Of a DNA stretch of 41,773 nucleotides, positions 7,239 through 16,296 are shown piece after piece. The notes below the pieces were generated by a model. It did not search any database, was not told the DNA's origin, and was given only the letters and a program-made list of their open reading frames with translations. Origin of the DNA: an uncultured Clostridia bacterium (GTDB taxonomy: Bacteria > Bacillota > Clostridia > Oscillospirales > QAMX01). Numbering within the stretch: the stretch's first letter is position 1; the number at the start of each line of letters is the position of its first letter. Location of the stretch: NCBI GenBank assembly GCA_944380935.1, contig CALWJF010000063.1:1-41773 (forward strand). Reading direction: 5' to 3'. A program made the translations under genes and the position numbers.

Positions 7239-7865
7239 ATGCAGTTTGACAATCATGATGCCCGCATCCGGTACTTTGAGCTTCTGCTGGAACGGGGGGA
7301 TCTGGATGGAATCCCCGTATATCCGCTTCCGTCCGGCTATCGATTTTGTTTTTATCGTCCCGGAGACCGTGACGCCTGGATTACGATCGAGCAGTCGGCA
7401 AAGGAATTTTCCAGTTATGCGCAGGGGCTTGACGCTTGGGGAAGATATTACGAAGGTAAGGATGAAGAACTTGCTCAGCGCATGATTTTTATAGAAAATG
7501 CACAGGGTGAAAAAATTGCGACAGCGACGGCCTTTTATGATATTTATGGCCGGGACGCTTCAGACGCAGGCTGGCTGCACTGGGTTGCAGTCAGACGGGA
7601 TATGCAGGGGCGGGGCCTGTCCAAACCACTGATCGCATATACCCTTATGCGTATGCGGGAACTGGGCTATACGCACGCAAAGGTGCCGACGCAAACGAAC
7701 ACCTGGCTTGCGTGTCGGATTTATTTGGATTTCGGTTTCCGCCCGGTTCCGGAAAATGCGGTCAATAGTTATGACGGATGGCGCATTGTTCGCGCGTTGA
7801 CCGCCCATCCCGCACTGGAAGGATTCCCTCCGGCACAGCCGGAAGAAATTGTAAATCGGGAATAA
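7239..7865 (+). CDS. GNAT-family N-acetyltransferase
   Basis: A 208-residue protein with a C-terminal GNAT fold that would transfer an acetyl group from acetyl-CoA to an unknown amine. The acetyl-CoA pyrophosphate loop is RRDMQGRGLSK at about 119-129, preceded by a beta strand (WLHWVAV) and followed by the helix LIAYTLMRMRELGY and the strand/turn YLDFGFRPVP. The first 100 residues are typical of GNAT proteins that pair a divergent N-terminal half with a standard catalytic half. The start at 7239 has an AAAGGA eight bases upstream. It lies 41 bases after the xylosidase with no visible promoter, so it is probably in the same transcript. The substrate cannot be inferred. Confidence 0.88.
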   Translation: MQFDNHDARIRYFELLLERGDLDGIPVYPLPSGYRFCFYRPGDRDAWITIEQSAKEFSSYAQGLDAWGRYYEGKDEELAQRMIFIENAQGEKIATATAFYDIYGRDASDAGWLHWVAVRRDMQGRGLSKPLIAYTLMRMRELGYTHAKVPTQTNTWLACRIYLDFGFRPVPENAVNSYDGWRIVRALTAHPALEGFPPAQPEEIVNRE

Positions 7866-7871
7866 AAGTTG

Positions 7872-7910
7872 AAAACCCGGCTGTATCAGAAACGGTACAG
7901 TCGGGTTTTT
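7872..7910. terminator. Terminator between convergent genes
   Basis: Stem ACCCGGCTGTA / TACAGTCGGGT (one G-T pair) with a 10-base loop and five T at 7906-7910 on the plus strand. On the minus strand the stem is followed by TTTTC and then another T run, so it may also stop the convergent hydrolase transcript, which ends 46 bases away. Confidence 0.82.
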
Positions 7911-7956
7911 GCGCGGATCCGGTTTCCAGCAATGCTGCAAATGTAAATTTAACTTA

Positions 7957-8478
7957 TCATGCCAAGATTTCGATCTGACAAGCACGCATCGCTTCCAATG
8001 CCGTTTTGTGCCCCTGGGACGTAATACCTGCGCAGCAGGCAGAATCCACCAGGATGGGGACTTCGGGAAGAAAAGCTTTCAACAGCAGGGCATTGGAAAT
8101 TACGCAGACATCTGTACACACCCCGCACAGGGTGATGGAGGAAATCGGCTGTTCATTTTGATGGTAAGCTTTTAACTGCTGTGCAAGAACGGTGGAACCG
8201 AAACCAGGCTTATCAATCGGTGGTTCCTGCCGTAATGCTTCCAACGGGGAGCAGATTTCCCATCCGGGCGTATTCTGTATGCAATGCGGGATGGGAAGCT
8301 TTGTTCCCTCTTGCGTTTGAAGGTAATGATCGTCGTGCGTATCGCGCGTAAATAAGATGCGTCCGGAAAAGGACTGAACTTTTTCAACAATGTGCGGTAC
8401 AATTTCTACGGCTTCAGGGGTGCCCAGCGGGCCTGTTATAAAATCGTTTTGCATATCGACGACGATAAGAATATGCAT
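7957..8478 (-). CDS. Nicotinamidase-like cysteine hydrolase (isochorismatase superfamily)
   Basis: A 173-residue isochorismatase-like hydrolase. The catalytic triad of the PncA type is visible: Asp8 (VVDMQNDF), Lys90 (DKPGFGST) and the nucleophile Cys125 in GVCTDVCV. Candidate metal ligands Asp46, His48 and His51 (TRDTHDDHY), plus His65, match the nicotinamidase metal site. The likely reaction is deamidation of nicotinamide to nicotinate, but related amidases act on other small amides. The start at 8478 follows AAAGGAGGA on the minus strand. It is the second gene of a leftward pair, 16 bases after the DUF362 gene. NAD salvage is the best guess, not proven. Confidence 0.88.
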   Translation of the reverse strand: MHILIVVDMQNDFITGPLGTPEAVEIVPHIVEKVQSFSGRILFTRDTHDDHYLQTQEGTKLPIPHCIQNTPGWEICSPLEALRQEPPIDKPGFGSTVLAQQLKAYHQNEQPISSITLCGVCTDVCVISNALLLKAFLPEVPILVDSACCAGITSQGHKTALEAMRACQIEILA

Positions 8479-8494
8479 GACCGGTCCTCCTTTT

Positions 8495-9625
8495 TTAATT
8501 TAAGAGTTTGGAAAGCAGCGTAGTTTTTACAGAAATTGCATTTTTTGGACACAGTTCCTGACAACAAAAACATCGGATGCAGGCTTGCACGTTAAAGACC
8601 GGCATGTTATGTTTCATGTGTATCGCATTTCGGGGACAGTGGCTGACGCATTTGCCGCATCCAACGCATTTTGTTCGATCCAGTCCTGGGCGACGTGCGA
8701 TAAGATTGCGAATTGTGCGCATAAAAAAGCTGTTTTCATTCCCACCGAAGGAAATACTTCCAATATCCAGATTTTTAAAATCTGAGACTTGAAACGCTTC
8801 GATCTTTCCAATTAAGTCGAGTTGCTTGGAACTTTTCGGCGCGAGTCCCCGCTGCACTGCGGCCGCCAGAAGAGGAAGCTGCGTATAAGTCCGCCCGATA
8901 ATTTCCGCTGCGGCAACATCTGCATGATAAACGGAATCGGATGCGATCAGGCAACCGAGCTTACGGGGTGTTCCGGCGGCAGGCCCGTTTCCCTCCATAG
9001 CGGTTACACCGTCAATCAAAGCAAGACGAGGTTTGATAAATTCATTGAGATCAATTAACATATCGCAAAAATCTACGGTTTTTGGATAGAGTGAATGAAA
9101 TTCGGATTTCATCACGCCCGGAATGATGCCGAATTGATTCTTCACCGCCGCGGTCATTCCAAGCATGGCATGGGTTTTCAGCTTGGCAAAACTGATAACC
9201 GCATCGCATTCGGTAAGCCAGTCCGTATAGGTGACGGTTTTTAAAACTTTCCCTTCCGGGAAAGTAACCGTCCGGCTTTTAAGATTTTCGTTGAGGATAC
9301 CGCCGGCTTTTTCAACCATGCCCATACCGGCAACATGATAAGCAGTTTTCAGATAAGATAACAAAAATGGGCCGCCGGGACTGTCGCCGACAATGGGTTG
9401 TGCCCCACGTTCAAGGATGAGCTGACATAGCTGTGCAAGCATGACCGGATGTGTAGTTGCAGCGGCATCATAGTGCTTAGCAGTAATCAGATTGGTTTTA
9501 ATGGCAATACGCATACCAGGCTGAACGAAATCCAGTCCGCCTAGAGGTGCAAGGACGTCAAGCAGCGCTTGACGCACATGCATAGGCTCATAATCCTCAC
9601 AGCGGATCAACGAAACCTTTGGCAT
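8495..9625 (-). CDS. DUF362 protein with C-terminal double [4Fe-4S] ferredoxin domain
   Basis: A 376-residue iron-sulfur protein. Residues about 35-300 form a DUF362 domain (AIKTNLITAK near 41-50, FAKLKTHAMLGMTAAVKNQFG near 146-166). Two classic clusters follow: Cys320, 323, 326, 330 and Cys349, 352, 355, 359, each CxxCxxCxxxCP. The biochemical role of DUF362/ferredoxin proteins is not well established; an electron-transfer role is inferred from the clusters. I start at the ATG at 9625 after GAAGAGGG; an in-frame TTG seven codons upstream is open. A weak promoter (TTGAAA, 15 bases, TATACA on the minus strand, roughly 9690-9660) precedes it. It is probably co-transcribed with the hydrolase 16 bases downstream. 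Confidence 0.88.
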   Translation of the reverse strand: MPKVSLIRCEDYEPMHVRQALLDVLAPLGGLDFVQPGMRIAIKTNLITAKHYDAAATTHPVMLAQLCQLILERGAQPIVGDSPGGPFLLSYLKTAYHVAGMGMVEKAGGILNENLKSRTVTFPEGKVLKTVTYTDWLTECDAVISFAKLKTHAMLGMTAAVKNQFGIIPGVMKSEFHSLYPKTVDFCDMLIDLNEFIKPRLALIDGVTAMEGNGPAAGTPRKLGCLIASDSVYHADVAAAEIIGRTYTQLPLLAAAVQRGLAPKSSKQLDLIGKIEAFQVSDFKNLDIGSISFGGNENSFFMRTIRNLIARRPGLDRTKCVGCGKCVSHCPRNAIHMKHNMPVFNVQACIRCFCCQELCPKNAISVKTTLLSKLLN

Positions 9626-9728
9626 AATTGAACCCTCTTCTTTCAAAAATTACTTTAAGTGTATAATATTCCGTCGTTTTTTTCAAGAGGGTAAGATATA
9701 TGCAAGGGAATTTATCCATTTTCCTGTA

Positions 9729-9757
9729 TTGACAGGTGGTTTGCGACGTATTATAAT
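9729..9757 (+). promoter_or_regulatory. Consensus sigma-A promoter for the valS leader
   Basis: TTGACA at 9729-9734, a 17-base spacer and TATAAT at 9752-9757: a perfect consensus. Transcription would start near 9764 and run into the T-box leader. Confidence 0.92.
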
Positions 9758-9763
9758 AAGGAT

Positions 9764-10043
9764 AATTTAATAGGGAAAAAGGCGTTGAAAAGGAGGAGTA
9801 CTATCCCTGTAAAGCGTAGAGAGAAACTGTTTGGGTGTAAAGTTTCGTGCGCAGGAATAGGAAGGTAGCCTTGGAGCCGCAGACCGAACGTAAAAAATAC
9901 AAGTAGACTCTGCCGGAGGCCCACCGATATAGGGGAACCGGGTATGGGAATGTATCCGAAAAAGGGACACGGTTTTTGTGTCTGAATCAGGTTGGTACCG
10001 CGAAGCATGCCTTCGCCCTGTTGTACAGGGCGAAGGCATTTTT
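9764..10043 (+). promoter_or_regulatory. T-box riboswitch controlling valS (valine specifier GUA)
   Basis: A tRNA-sensing leader. The T-box core GTTGGTACCGCG is at 9991-10002. The specifier loop GAAC-GTA is at 9886-9892, so the codon GUA (9890-9892) would be read by tRNA-Val; an AGTA motif at about 9798-9801 fits the opposite side of the specifier loop. Uncharged tRNA-Val would stabilise the antiterminator and allow valS expression; charged tRNA would let the terminator form. Confidence 0.93.
10008..10043 (+). terminator. Regulated terminator of the valS T-box
   Basis: A 13-bp perfect stem, TGCCTTCGCCCTG with CAGGGCGAAGGCA, a 5-base loop and five T. It lies directly after the T-box core and is the off state of the leader. 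Confidence 0.93.
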
Positions 10044-10100
10044 GATATGTACAAAATAAAAAGGACCAGGAAAAATTCTTGCCAAAATGGGAGGAACGAG

Positions 10101-12743
10101 ATGAAACGAGAACTGGAGAAGGTGTATGAACCGCAAAGCGTGGAAAAACGCCTTTATAAAAATTGGGAAGAGCATGGATATTTTAATGCGCAAGTAGACC
10201 ATTCCAAAAAGCCCTTTTGCATTGTAATCCCGCCGCCCAACGTCACCGGGCAGCTGCATATGGGCCACGCCCTCGATGAAACGCTGCAGGACATCCTCAT
10301 CCGCACAAAGCGTATGCAGGGATACAGTGCCCTTTGGATGCCGGGGACCGATCACGCCGGAATCGCCACGCAGATCAAGGTGGAAGAGGAATTGCGCACC
10401 AAGGAAGGCAAAACCCGTTATGACCTTGGCCGTGAGGCATTTTTAGAAAGAGTATGGGATTGGAAACGGCATTATGGCGACCGGATCATTACGCAGCTCA
10501 AAACCCTCGGAGCATCCTGCGACTGGCGCCGTGAGCGTTTTACGATGGATGAAGGCCTTTCCCGTGCTGTGCGCGAGGTTTTCGTCAATCTTTATGAAAA
10601 AAAGCTGATTTATAAAGGCAGCCGCATTATCAACTGGTGCCCGAATTGTACGACGGCCCTTTCGGATGCGGAAGTGGAATATGAAGAAAAAGACGGCTCT
10701 TTCTGGCATATTAAATATCCGATCAAGGATCAGCCCGGGGAATATGTGACCATTGCAACGACGCGTCCGGAGACAATGCTGGGCGATACTGCTGTTGCTG
10801 TGAACCCGGAAGATGAGCGGTATACCCATCTGGTTGGCAAGACGCTTCTGCTGCCGCTGACCGACCGCGAAATCCCGGTTATCGCGGACGATTATGTCGA
10901 AAAGGATTTCGGTACCGGCTGCGTTAAAATCACGCCCTGTCATGACCCCAACGATTTTGAGGTTGGGAAGCGGCATAACCTGCCGGAAATTCTGATTTTG
11001 GACAACGATGCAAAGATTATCAATGGCGGGAAGTTTAACGGCATGGATCGCTACGCTGCACGCAAGGCCATTGTACAGGAACTTGATGAGCTGGGTTTGC
11101 TGGATCATATAGAGCCGACCAAGCATAATGTTGGTGTGTGCTATCGCTGCGGTACGACTGTTGAGCCGATTACTTCCGACCAGTGGTTTGTTAAAATGGG
11201 ACCGCTCACCGGCCCGGCAATCGACGTGGTTGCATCCGGCGAACTGAAGTTTGTACCCGACCGTTTTTCTAAAAACTATATCCGCTGGATGGAGAATTTG
11301 CATGACTGGTGTATTTCCCGTCAGCTTTGGTGGGGGCACCGAATCCCGGCGTTTTATTGCGATGACTGCGGTGAGATGACGGTTTCCCGTGAAGATATTA
11401 CAGTGTGTCCAAAATGCGGCAGTACGCATGTGCATCAGGACCCCGATGTGCTCGATACCTGGTTTTCCTCTGCATTGTGGCCGTTTTCAACGCTTGGCTG
11501 GCCGGACAAAACCGAGGAACTCGATTATTTCTATCCGACCAGCGTTCTGGTGACCGGTTATGATATCATCACGTTCTGGGTTTCGCGTATGATCTTTTCG
11601 GGTATGGAGCAGATGCATAAGCGGCCGTTTGACCGTGTGCTGATCCATGGCCTTGTGCGCGACGCACAGGGACGAAAAATGTCCAAATCCCTTGGAAACG
11701 GGATCGATCCGCTTGAAATTATCGGTCAATATGGCGCCGATGCGCTTCGCTTTACCCTGGTTACCGGCAACAGCCCCGGAAACGATATGCGTTTTTCCAT
11801 TGAACGTGTTGAAGCCAGCCGTAACTTCTGTAATAAGATTTGGAACGCCGCGCGCTTTGTCCTGATGAATCTGGACGAAGATACGCCTCTCACACTTCCG
11901 GAAAAGCTGGAGCTGGAAGATCGCTGGATTCTTTCTAAATACAACACCCTTGTGCGTGAGGTCAGTGCGAATATTGAGGCTTTTGAACTGGGCGTTGCAT
12001 CAGCCAATCTTTATGATTTTATCTGGGACAGTTTCTGTGACTGGTATATTGAACTGACGAAATCCCGTTTAAATGATGGAGAAAATCCGCAGGCGCGCCG
12101 CGCCGCCGGGCAAGTGCTTTCCTATGTTCTGTCCAATACGCTGAAGCTTCTGCACCCATTTATGCCTTTTATCACCGAGGAAATCTGGCAGGCGCTGCCG
12201 CATGAGGGCGAAAGCATAATGGTCGCGGCGTGGCCGCAGCCGGATGCCGCGCTTGACTTTGCGGCGGATGAAGCAGAAATGGAAGCGATTATGGACGCCA
12301 TCCGCGCTGTCCGTAATCGCCGCGCAGAAATGAACGTTCCGCCGTCCCGCCGTGCAAAATTGCTGATTCAAGCCAAAAATGCGGAAATTTTCCGTGACGG
12401 GGAAGCCTTTATTAAACGGCTTGCCTATGCTTCTGAACTGGAAATCCTTTCTGCCGCGCCGGAAAAAACTGAAGGAATGGTGATCGTCGTCACCAATGCG
12501 GCAACTCTTTACCTGCCGATGAGCGATCTTGTCGATGTGGCAGCTGAACTTGCCCGGCTTGGGAAGGAGAAGGCCGAGGCGGAAGCCGGCCTTGCCCGTA
12601 CCCGCGCCAAGCTTGCAAATGAAGGCTTTACGGCAAAAGCCCCGCAAAAAGTTGTTGATATGGAACGCTCACGTGCCGAGAAATATGAGAGTCTGCTTGC
12701 GCAGATCGCGGAAAGCGTAGCGGCGTTGGAGAAGCTGAAGTAA
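10101..12743 (+). CDS. valS: Valyl-tRNA synthetase
   Basis: Charges tRNA-Val with valine and edits threonine. The 880-residue class Ia enzyme has the HIGH motif as HMGH at 53-56 (after PPPNVTGQL), the KMSKS motif at 526-530, an inserted CP1 editing domain between them including [17 protein letters not shown], Cys pairs near 420-460 (CDDCG, CPKCG) and a C-terminal coiled coil over the last 65 residues that grips the tRNA. The start ATG at 10101 follows GGGAGGAA; the open frame extends back into the T-box and is not coding there. The specifier of the T-box is a valine codon, which independently supports the assignment. folC follows after one base. Confidence 0.98.
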   Translation: MKRELEKVYEPQSVEKRLYKNWEEHGYFNAQVDHSKKPFCIVIPPPNVTGQLHMGHALDETLQDILIRTKRMQGYSALWMPGTDHAGIATQIKVEEELRTKEGKTRYDLGREAFLERVWDWKRHYGDRIITQLKTLGASCDWRRERFTMDEGLSRAVREVFVNLYEKKLIYKGSRIINWCPNCTTALSDAEVEYEEKDGSFWHIKYPIKDQPGEYVTIATTRPETMLGDTAVAVNPEDERYTHLVGKTLLLPLTDREIPVIADDYVEKDFGTGCVKITPCHDPNDFEVGKRHNLPEILILDNDAKIINGGKFNGMDRYAARKAIVQELDELGLLDHIEPTKHNVGVCYRCGTTVEPITSDQWFVKMGPLTGPAIDVVASGELKFVPDRFSKNYIRWMENLHDWCISRQLWWGHRIPAFYCDDCGEMTVSREDITVCPKCGSTHVHQDPDVLDTWFSSALWPFSTLGWPDKTEELDYFYPTSVLVTGYDIITFWVSRMIFSGMEQMHKRPFDRVLIHGLVRDAQGRKMSKSLGNGIDPLEIIGQYGADALRFTLVTGNSPGNDMRFSIERVEASRNFCNKIWNAARFVLMNLDEDTPLTLPEKLELEDRWILSKYNTLVREVSANIEAFELGVASANLYDFIWDSFCDWYIELTKSRLNDGENPQARRAAGQVLSYVLSNTLKLLHPFMPFITEEIWQALPHEGESIMVAAWPQPDAALDFAADEAEMEAIMDAIRAVRNRRAEMNVPPSRRAKLLIQAKNAEIFRDGEAFIKRLAYASELEILSAAPEKTEGMVIVVTNAATLYLPMSDLVDVAAELARLGKEKAEAEAGLARTRAKLANEGFTAKAPQKVVDMERSRAEKYESLLAQIAESVAALEKLK

Positions 12744-12744
12744 G

Positions 12745-14031
12745 ATGACCTACGAAGAAGCGGTATCCTATATAGAGTCGATTCGCACTTTTGGTACCAA
12801 GCCCGGCCTGCGGCGTGTTCGCGCCCTTTGTGCGCGTTTAGGAAATCCGCAGGACCGGCTTCGCGCCGTGCATGTCACTGGGACTAACGGAAAGGGTAGT
12901 ACGGCGTCGATGATTCGGGCTGTTTTGCAGGCGGCAGGATATACGACTGGGTTGTTTATGTCTCCATATGTGGATGATTTCCGGGAGCGGATTCAATATA
13001 ATGGAGAGTTGATTCCGAAAGAAGAGTTGGTTTCGGAGGTGGAGCGTGTAGATGCTTGCGCCCGGGAACTGAAAAACATCGGATATATGCAGCCGGGCCA
13101 ATTTGAACTGGAAACAGCGATGGCGTTTGATTACTTTGCTCGAAAAAATTGTGATTTTGCGGTGATTGAAGTCGGCGTGGGCGGACGGAACGACTGCACC
13201 AATCTTTTGAAAACCACGCAGGTTGCCGTGCTGACCTCTATTTCCCTCGACCATACAGCGGCGCTTGGCCCGACCGTGCGCGATATTGCATATGAAAAGG
13301 CGGGAATCATCAAACCGGGCAGCCGCGTGGTCTGTATTGCTGGTCAGCATCCGGAAGCGGTGGAAGAAATCCGGGCTGCGGCGGATGCAGTGAATGCCCC
13401 CCTTGTTTTGTGCCGGATGGACAATGTAAAAATTACGCGTTGTGACCTTGATGGTACGGATTTTATCTATCAGGATTTACATCTGCATTTGCAGATGCCG
13501 GGTATGCATCAGGTGAAAAATGCCCTGTGTGCAATAGAAACGATATTTGGGTTGCGAACGCAGGGTGTAGAAATTTCCAATGCGGCAATTGAAACGGGAA
13601 TTGCTTCGGTTAAAGCGCCGGGAAGACAGGAAGTATGTGGCAATGCGCCATTGTGCCTGCTCGATGGCGGGCATAATCCCGGTGCAATTAGGGCGCTGGC
13701 TGCGCTTCTGGATGAGACGCTGGGTAACCGCCGGCTGGTTACGGTGATGGGAATGTTCGCGGATAAGGATTATGCCGCCTGCGTTCGGGAAATTGCTGCA
13801 CGCAGCTCGGTGTTTGTTGCTGCGTCTTCCGGACAGCCCCGTTCACAGGAAGCACAGATCCTGGCGTCTTATGCGGAACGCGATTGCGGACAGGTGTATA
13901 CGCGCGCACGGATAGAGGATGCGGTAACGCTGGCATTAGAACTTGCGGCGCCGGAAGATGTGGTGCTGGTATGCGGTTCGATCTATAATATTTCGCCTGC
14001 GCGGTCAGTAATAGATGCATATGGCAGATGA
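12745..14031 (+). CDS. folC: Folylpolyglutamate synthase / dihydrofolate synthase
   Basis: Mur-ligase-type enzyme that adds glutamate to folates, and in many bacteria also makes dihydrofolate from dihydropteroate. The 428-residue protein carries the ATP P-loop HVTGTNGKGST at about 43-53, the family segment GVGGRNDCTN near 149, SLDHTAALGPT near 172 and the DGGHNP motif (usually DGAHNP) near 312. It starts one base after the valS stop and shares its transcript, a pairing common in Bacillota, so it is probably under the same T-box control. No separate promoter is visible. Confidence 0.95.
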   Translation: MTYEEAVSYIESIRTFGTKPGLRRVRALCARLGNPQDRLRAVHVTGTNGKGSTASMIRAVLQAAGYTTGLFMSPYVDDFRERIQYNGELIPKEELVSEVERVDACARELKNIGYMQPGQFELETAMAFDYFARKNCDFAVIEVGVGGRNDCTNLLKTTQVAVLTSISLDHTAALGPTVRDIAYEKAGIIKPGSRVVCIAGQHPEAVEEIRAAADAVNAPLVLCRMDNVKITRCDLDGTDFIYQDLHLHLQMPGMHQVKNALCAIETIFGLRTQGVEISNAAIETGIASVKAPGRQEVCGNAPLCLLDGGHNPGAIRALAALLDETLGNRRLVTVMGMFADKDYAACVREIAARSSVFVAASSGQPRSQEAQILASYAERDCGQVYTRARIEDAVTLALELAAPEDVVLVCGSIYNISPARSVIDAYGR

Positions 14032-14043
14032 ATAAAAATTTCA

Positions 14044-14073
14044 GGCGGGAATGCCCGGACCGGGATTCCCGCC
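14044..14073 (+). other. Hairpin between folC and the nitroreductase gene
   Basis: Inverted repeat GGCGGGAAT (14044-14052) and ATTCCCGCC (14065-14073) with a 12-base loop. There is no T run after it, so it is not a classic terminator. It might protect the upstream mRNA end or dampen read-through. Confidence 0.5.
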
Positions 14074-14098
14074 CGTATGCTGTCAGGAGTGAGGGAAA

Positions 14099-14653
14099 AT
14101 GACGGAAACAGAACAGTATGTTTTTCAAACAATATATGCCCGCCGAAGCGTTCGGCATTTCTTGGAAAAACCCGTGGAATCTGAAAAAATCACCAGACTT
14201 TTGAAAGCGGCGATGGCCGCTCCTTCCGCCTGCAATATCCAGCCTTGGGAATTTATTGTTGTAGAAGATCCGGCAACAATTGCGCAGATCAAAGCGGAAA
14301 TTCCTCGATATGCGGATTACAATACGCCGCTTGTAATGGTCGTTTGCGGAAACCCGCGTTTTATTCCGTGGGAAAACGACGTTGGGACGCTGGATTGCGC
14401 CGCTGCGATAGAAAATATCCTTTTGGCAGCTACTGCGATGGAACTGGGAAGCGTATGGATCGGCGGTTTTCGTTCGGATTCGCTTCGCCGCCTGTTGGAT
14501 ATTCCGCAAACCGTATACCCCATCGGTGTTGTATATATCGGATATCCGGCTTCCGTACCGCCGCCGCGGACCCAGTATAAACCGGAGCTTGTCCATTATG
14601 GCAGCTACGACCGTACACGGGAATATCGAAAAAAACCGGAGGCAATTGTATAA
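14099..14653 (+). CDS. Nitroreductase-family flavoprotein
   Basis: A 184-residue FMN-dependent NAD(P)H oxidoreductase. The opening IYARRSVRHF at about 12-21 holds the FMN phosphate-binding Arg-Arg-Ser motif. APSACNIQPWEF near 41-52, the central DCAAAIENILLAATAMELGSVWIGG region and the closing YIGYPAS segment are typical of the family. The natural substrate is not predictable; nitroaromatic or quinone reduction activity is common. The start at 14099 follows GGAGTGAGGG. It lies 67 bases after folC, separated by a hairpin without a T run, so it may be partly co-transcribed. Confidence 0.92.
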   Translation: MTETEQYVFQTIYARRSVRHFLEKPVESEKITRLLKAAMAAPSACNIQPWEFIVVEDPATIAQIKAEIPRYADYNTPLVMVVCGNPRFIPWENDVGTLDCAAAIENILLAATAMELGSVWIGGFRSDSLRRLLDIPQTVYPIGVVYIGYPASVPPPRTQYKPELVHYGSYDRTREYRKKPEAIV

Positions 14654-14728
14654 ACGGATGAGGAATTTTCTTCTTATTGCGGATTATAAACCGGTATTTC
14701 TCAATAAACTGCAATTTGGATTCAAGTC

Positions 14729-14756
14729 TTTACTTTCGACAAAAAACAGATATAAT
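14729..14756 (+). promoter_or_regulatory. Promoter for the DivIVA-like gene
   Basis: TTTACT at 14729-14734, a 16-base spacer and TATAAT at 14751-14756, about 67 bases before the start codon at 14824. Confidence 0.62.
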
Positions 14757-14823
14757 AAATATGGATGCTGGTAGAGGTATTGCTGGTTTTTGAAATACTT
14801 TTACGGAAAAGAGGCGGGGGTAT

Positions 14824-15630
14824 ATGGACGAAAATCGGGAGCTTTCGCAGCAGGAAATGAATGGGGAATTCGGCCGTTTGTTTCGGATTTCTTTTCACGG
14901 TTTTAACCGTCAGGATGTGGTGGAATGTATTGCCCGTCTGATGCGCGACCGGGATCGGGAACGGGAAGAAGCGCAAATTCGCCAGCGTGAATTAGAAGAA
15001 ACGCGTGATCTATTGAACCTTGACCTTGCCCAGGCACATAAGGATGCTGCAGAATTGAAAGCACGGTCATATCAGGCGCAAGCCCAGATGGAAGCTGCGC
15101 AGGCAGAACTTGCCCAGCTGAAAGCCCAGTTACAAACCCGTATCGACGAAGTAACGCAGGTGTTGACGCAGGAATGTGCGTGCAAAGATGCACGTATCAA
15201 GACGCTGGAACAGGAAGCCGACCTGGCACGGCAGCTTTTGTTGGCTGTCCGCGCAGAGAATGCACTCTTGGCGCAGCAAGCGCAGGTGAGCGCACATGCA
15301 GCCGCACAGTATGCAATCCGAATGGAAGCTGCTGCGCCGTCTGCGCATCGGGAAAAATCGTCTTATGCAAGAATGCAAAAGTTGTCATCCGTATTGCAGC
15401 GTGCAGAGCGTAGTTCGCAGCCGCCAGCAGCTGCACAGCCTGTATCGCAGGCTGCATCGAATAAGATGGAGTCCGCGTCTTCTGCGAAATCTTCCGGACA
15501 GATGCAGGCGGAAAAACCGCCGATGAATGTTTCCAATATGGTGCAGACAGGGAAGGCAAATGTGCAAAGGCGCGCGACCGTGGAAAAGAATTGGGTTGGC
15601 GGCCTGCTGGCTAAACTTTTAAATGATTAA
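14824..15630 (+). CDS. DivIVA-like coiled-coil protein
   Basis: A 268-residue protein. Residues about 16-40 (FGRLFRISFHGFNRQDVVECI) resemble the N-terminal membrane-binding and dimerisation motif of DivIVA/GpsB proteins, in which an F-x-G-F-x-x-x-D-V core precedes the coiled coil. A long Ala/Gln/Glu-rich coiled coil runs to about residue 165, then a low-complexity Ser/Ala/Gln linker, and a short C-terminal helix. A role as a curvature-sensing scaffold at septum or poles is an inference from this layout. Start ATG 14824 follows GAGGCGGGGG. It has its own promoter and is followed after 18 bases by the DUF4364 gene. Confidence 0.6.
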   Translation: MDENRELSQQEMNGEFGRLFRISFHGFNRQDVVECIARLMRDRDREREEAQIRQRELEETRDLLNLDLAQAHKDAAELKARSYQAQAQMEAAQAELAQLKAQLQTRIDEVTQVLTQECACKDARIKTLEQEADLARQLLLAVRAENALLAQQAQVSAHAAAQYAIRMEAAAPSAHREKSSYARMQKLSSVLQRAERSSQPPAAAQPVSQAASNKMESASSAKSSGQMQAEKPPMNVSNMVQTGKANVQRRATVEKNWVGGLLAKLLND

Positions 15631-15648
15631 ATCTGATGGGACCGCACA

Positions 15649-16200
15649 ATGGATCGTTTTGGATTAATACGGGAAAAGAAAGATATAAAATACTTAATAT
15701 TGTATACAATGTCATTGCTTGAACAGGCGCTGTCGCAGGATGATATTGCAGAATGCGCCATGTGTGATGGCGGCTTTGGTTATTTTGAGTTTTGTGACGC
15801 TTTTGCAGAACTGCAAAGAGATGGGAACCTTATTTCAACACACAGTCTTCCGCCGCTTTACCAGTTGTCTCCGGATGGCCGTCGCGCTGCACAGATTTTT
15901 TCCAAATCGCTGCCTTCCCCTGTACAAGCACAGGCAAGGCTTGCCGCTGCGAAAATGGGCGCGCGGCTGCGTCGGGATGCGGTTGTACGCACATCACATG
16001 AGACAAATGCAGATGGTACAGTGCGTGTAAAATTGGGGTTTATGGATGGAGATGACCCGGTATTTGCCTTCGAACTGATGGTGGCGAATACTGCGCAAGC
16101 TGTCGCATATGAAGAAAATTTTCGCCGCCATGCGGAAAAAATTTATGATGGGATACTCTGCGTGTTGACCAACGATTATAAAAACGAAGATGAAGAATAG
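15649..16200 (+). CDS. DUF4364 family protein
   Basis: A 183-residue protein that I recognise as DUF4364, a clostridial family of unknown function. The first 80 residues (IKYLILYTMSLLEQALSQDDI..., YFEFCDAFAELQRDGNLI, YQLSPDGRRAAQIF) look like a winged-helix fold with the recognition helix and wing, so DNA binding is plausible. The C-terminal half is a mixed alpha/beta region. It ends with an acidic tail. It is 18 bases after the DivIVA-like gene, so the two form one unit closed by the terminator at 16221. Confidence 0.75.
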   Translation: MDRFGLIREKKDIKYLILYTMSLLEQALSQDDIAECAMCDGGFGYFEFCDAFAELQRDGNLISTHSLPPLYQLSPDGRRAAQIFSKSLPSPVQAQARLAAAKMGARLRRDAVVRTSHETNADGTVRVKLGFMDGDDPVFAFELMVANTAQAVAYEENFRRHAEKIYDGILCVLTNDYKNEDEE

Positions 16201-16220
16201 AGAAAAAAGAACAGATAAAG

Positions 16221-16260
16221 AAAAAGCGTACCCTGCCTTTCGGCGGGGTACGCTTTTTTT
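16221..16260 (+). terminator. Terminator after the DUF4364 gene
   Basis: A 14-bp stem, AAGCGTACCCTGCC with GGCGGGGTACGCTT (one T-G pair), a 4-base loop TTTC, and a T run to 16260. It insulates the sporulation operon that follows. Confidence 0.95.
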
Positions 16261-16296
16261 GATTTGAGAAAACGGTGAGAATAAAACAACCATATG

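Noticed and set aside
10443-11435. 330-residue minus-strand open frame inside valS
   Set aside because: It is an antisense shadow of a conserved synthetase with no recognisable domain and no promoter or ribosome-binding site.
14044-14073. Hairpin after folC as a terminator
   Set aside because: The stem is clean but no T run follows, so intrinsic termination is not supported; it is listed only as a hairpin.
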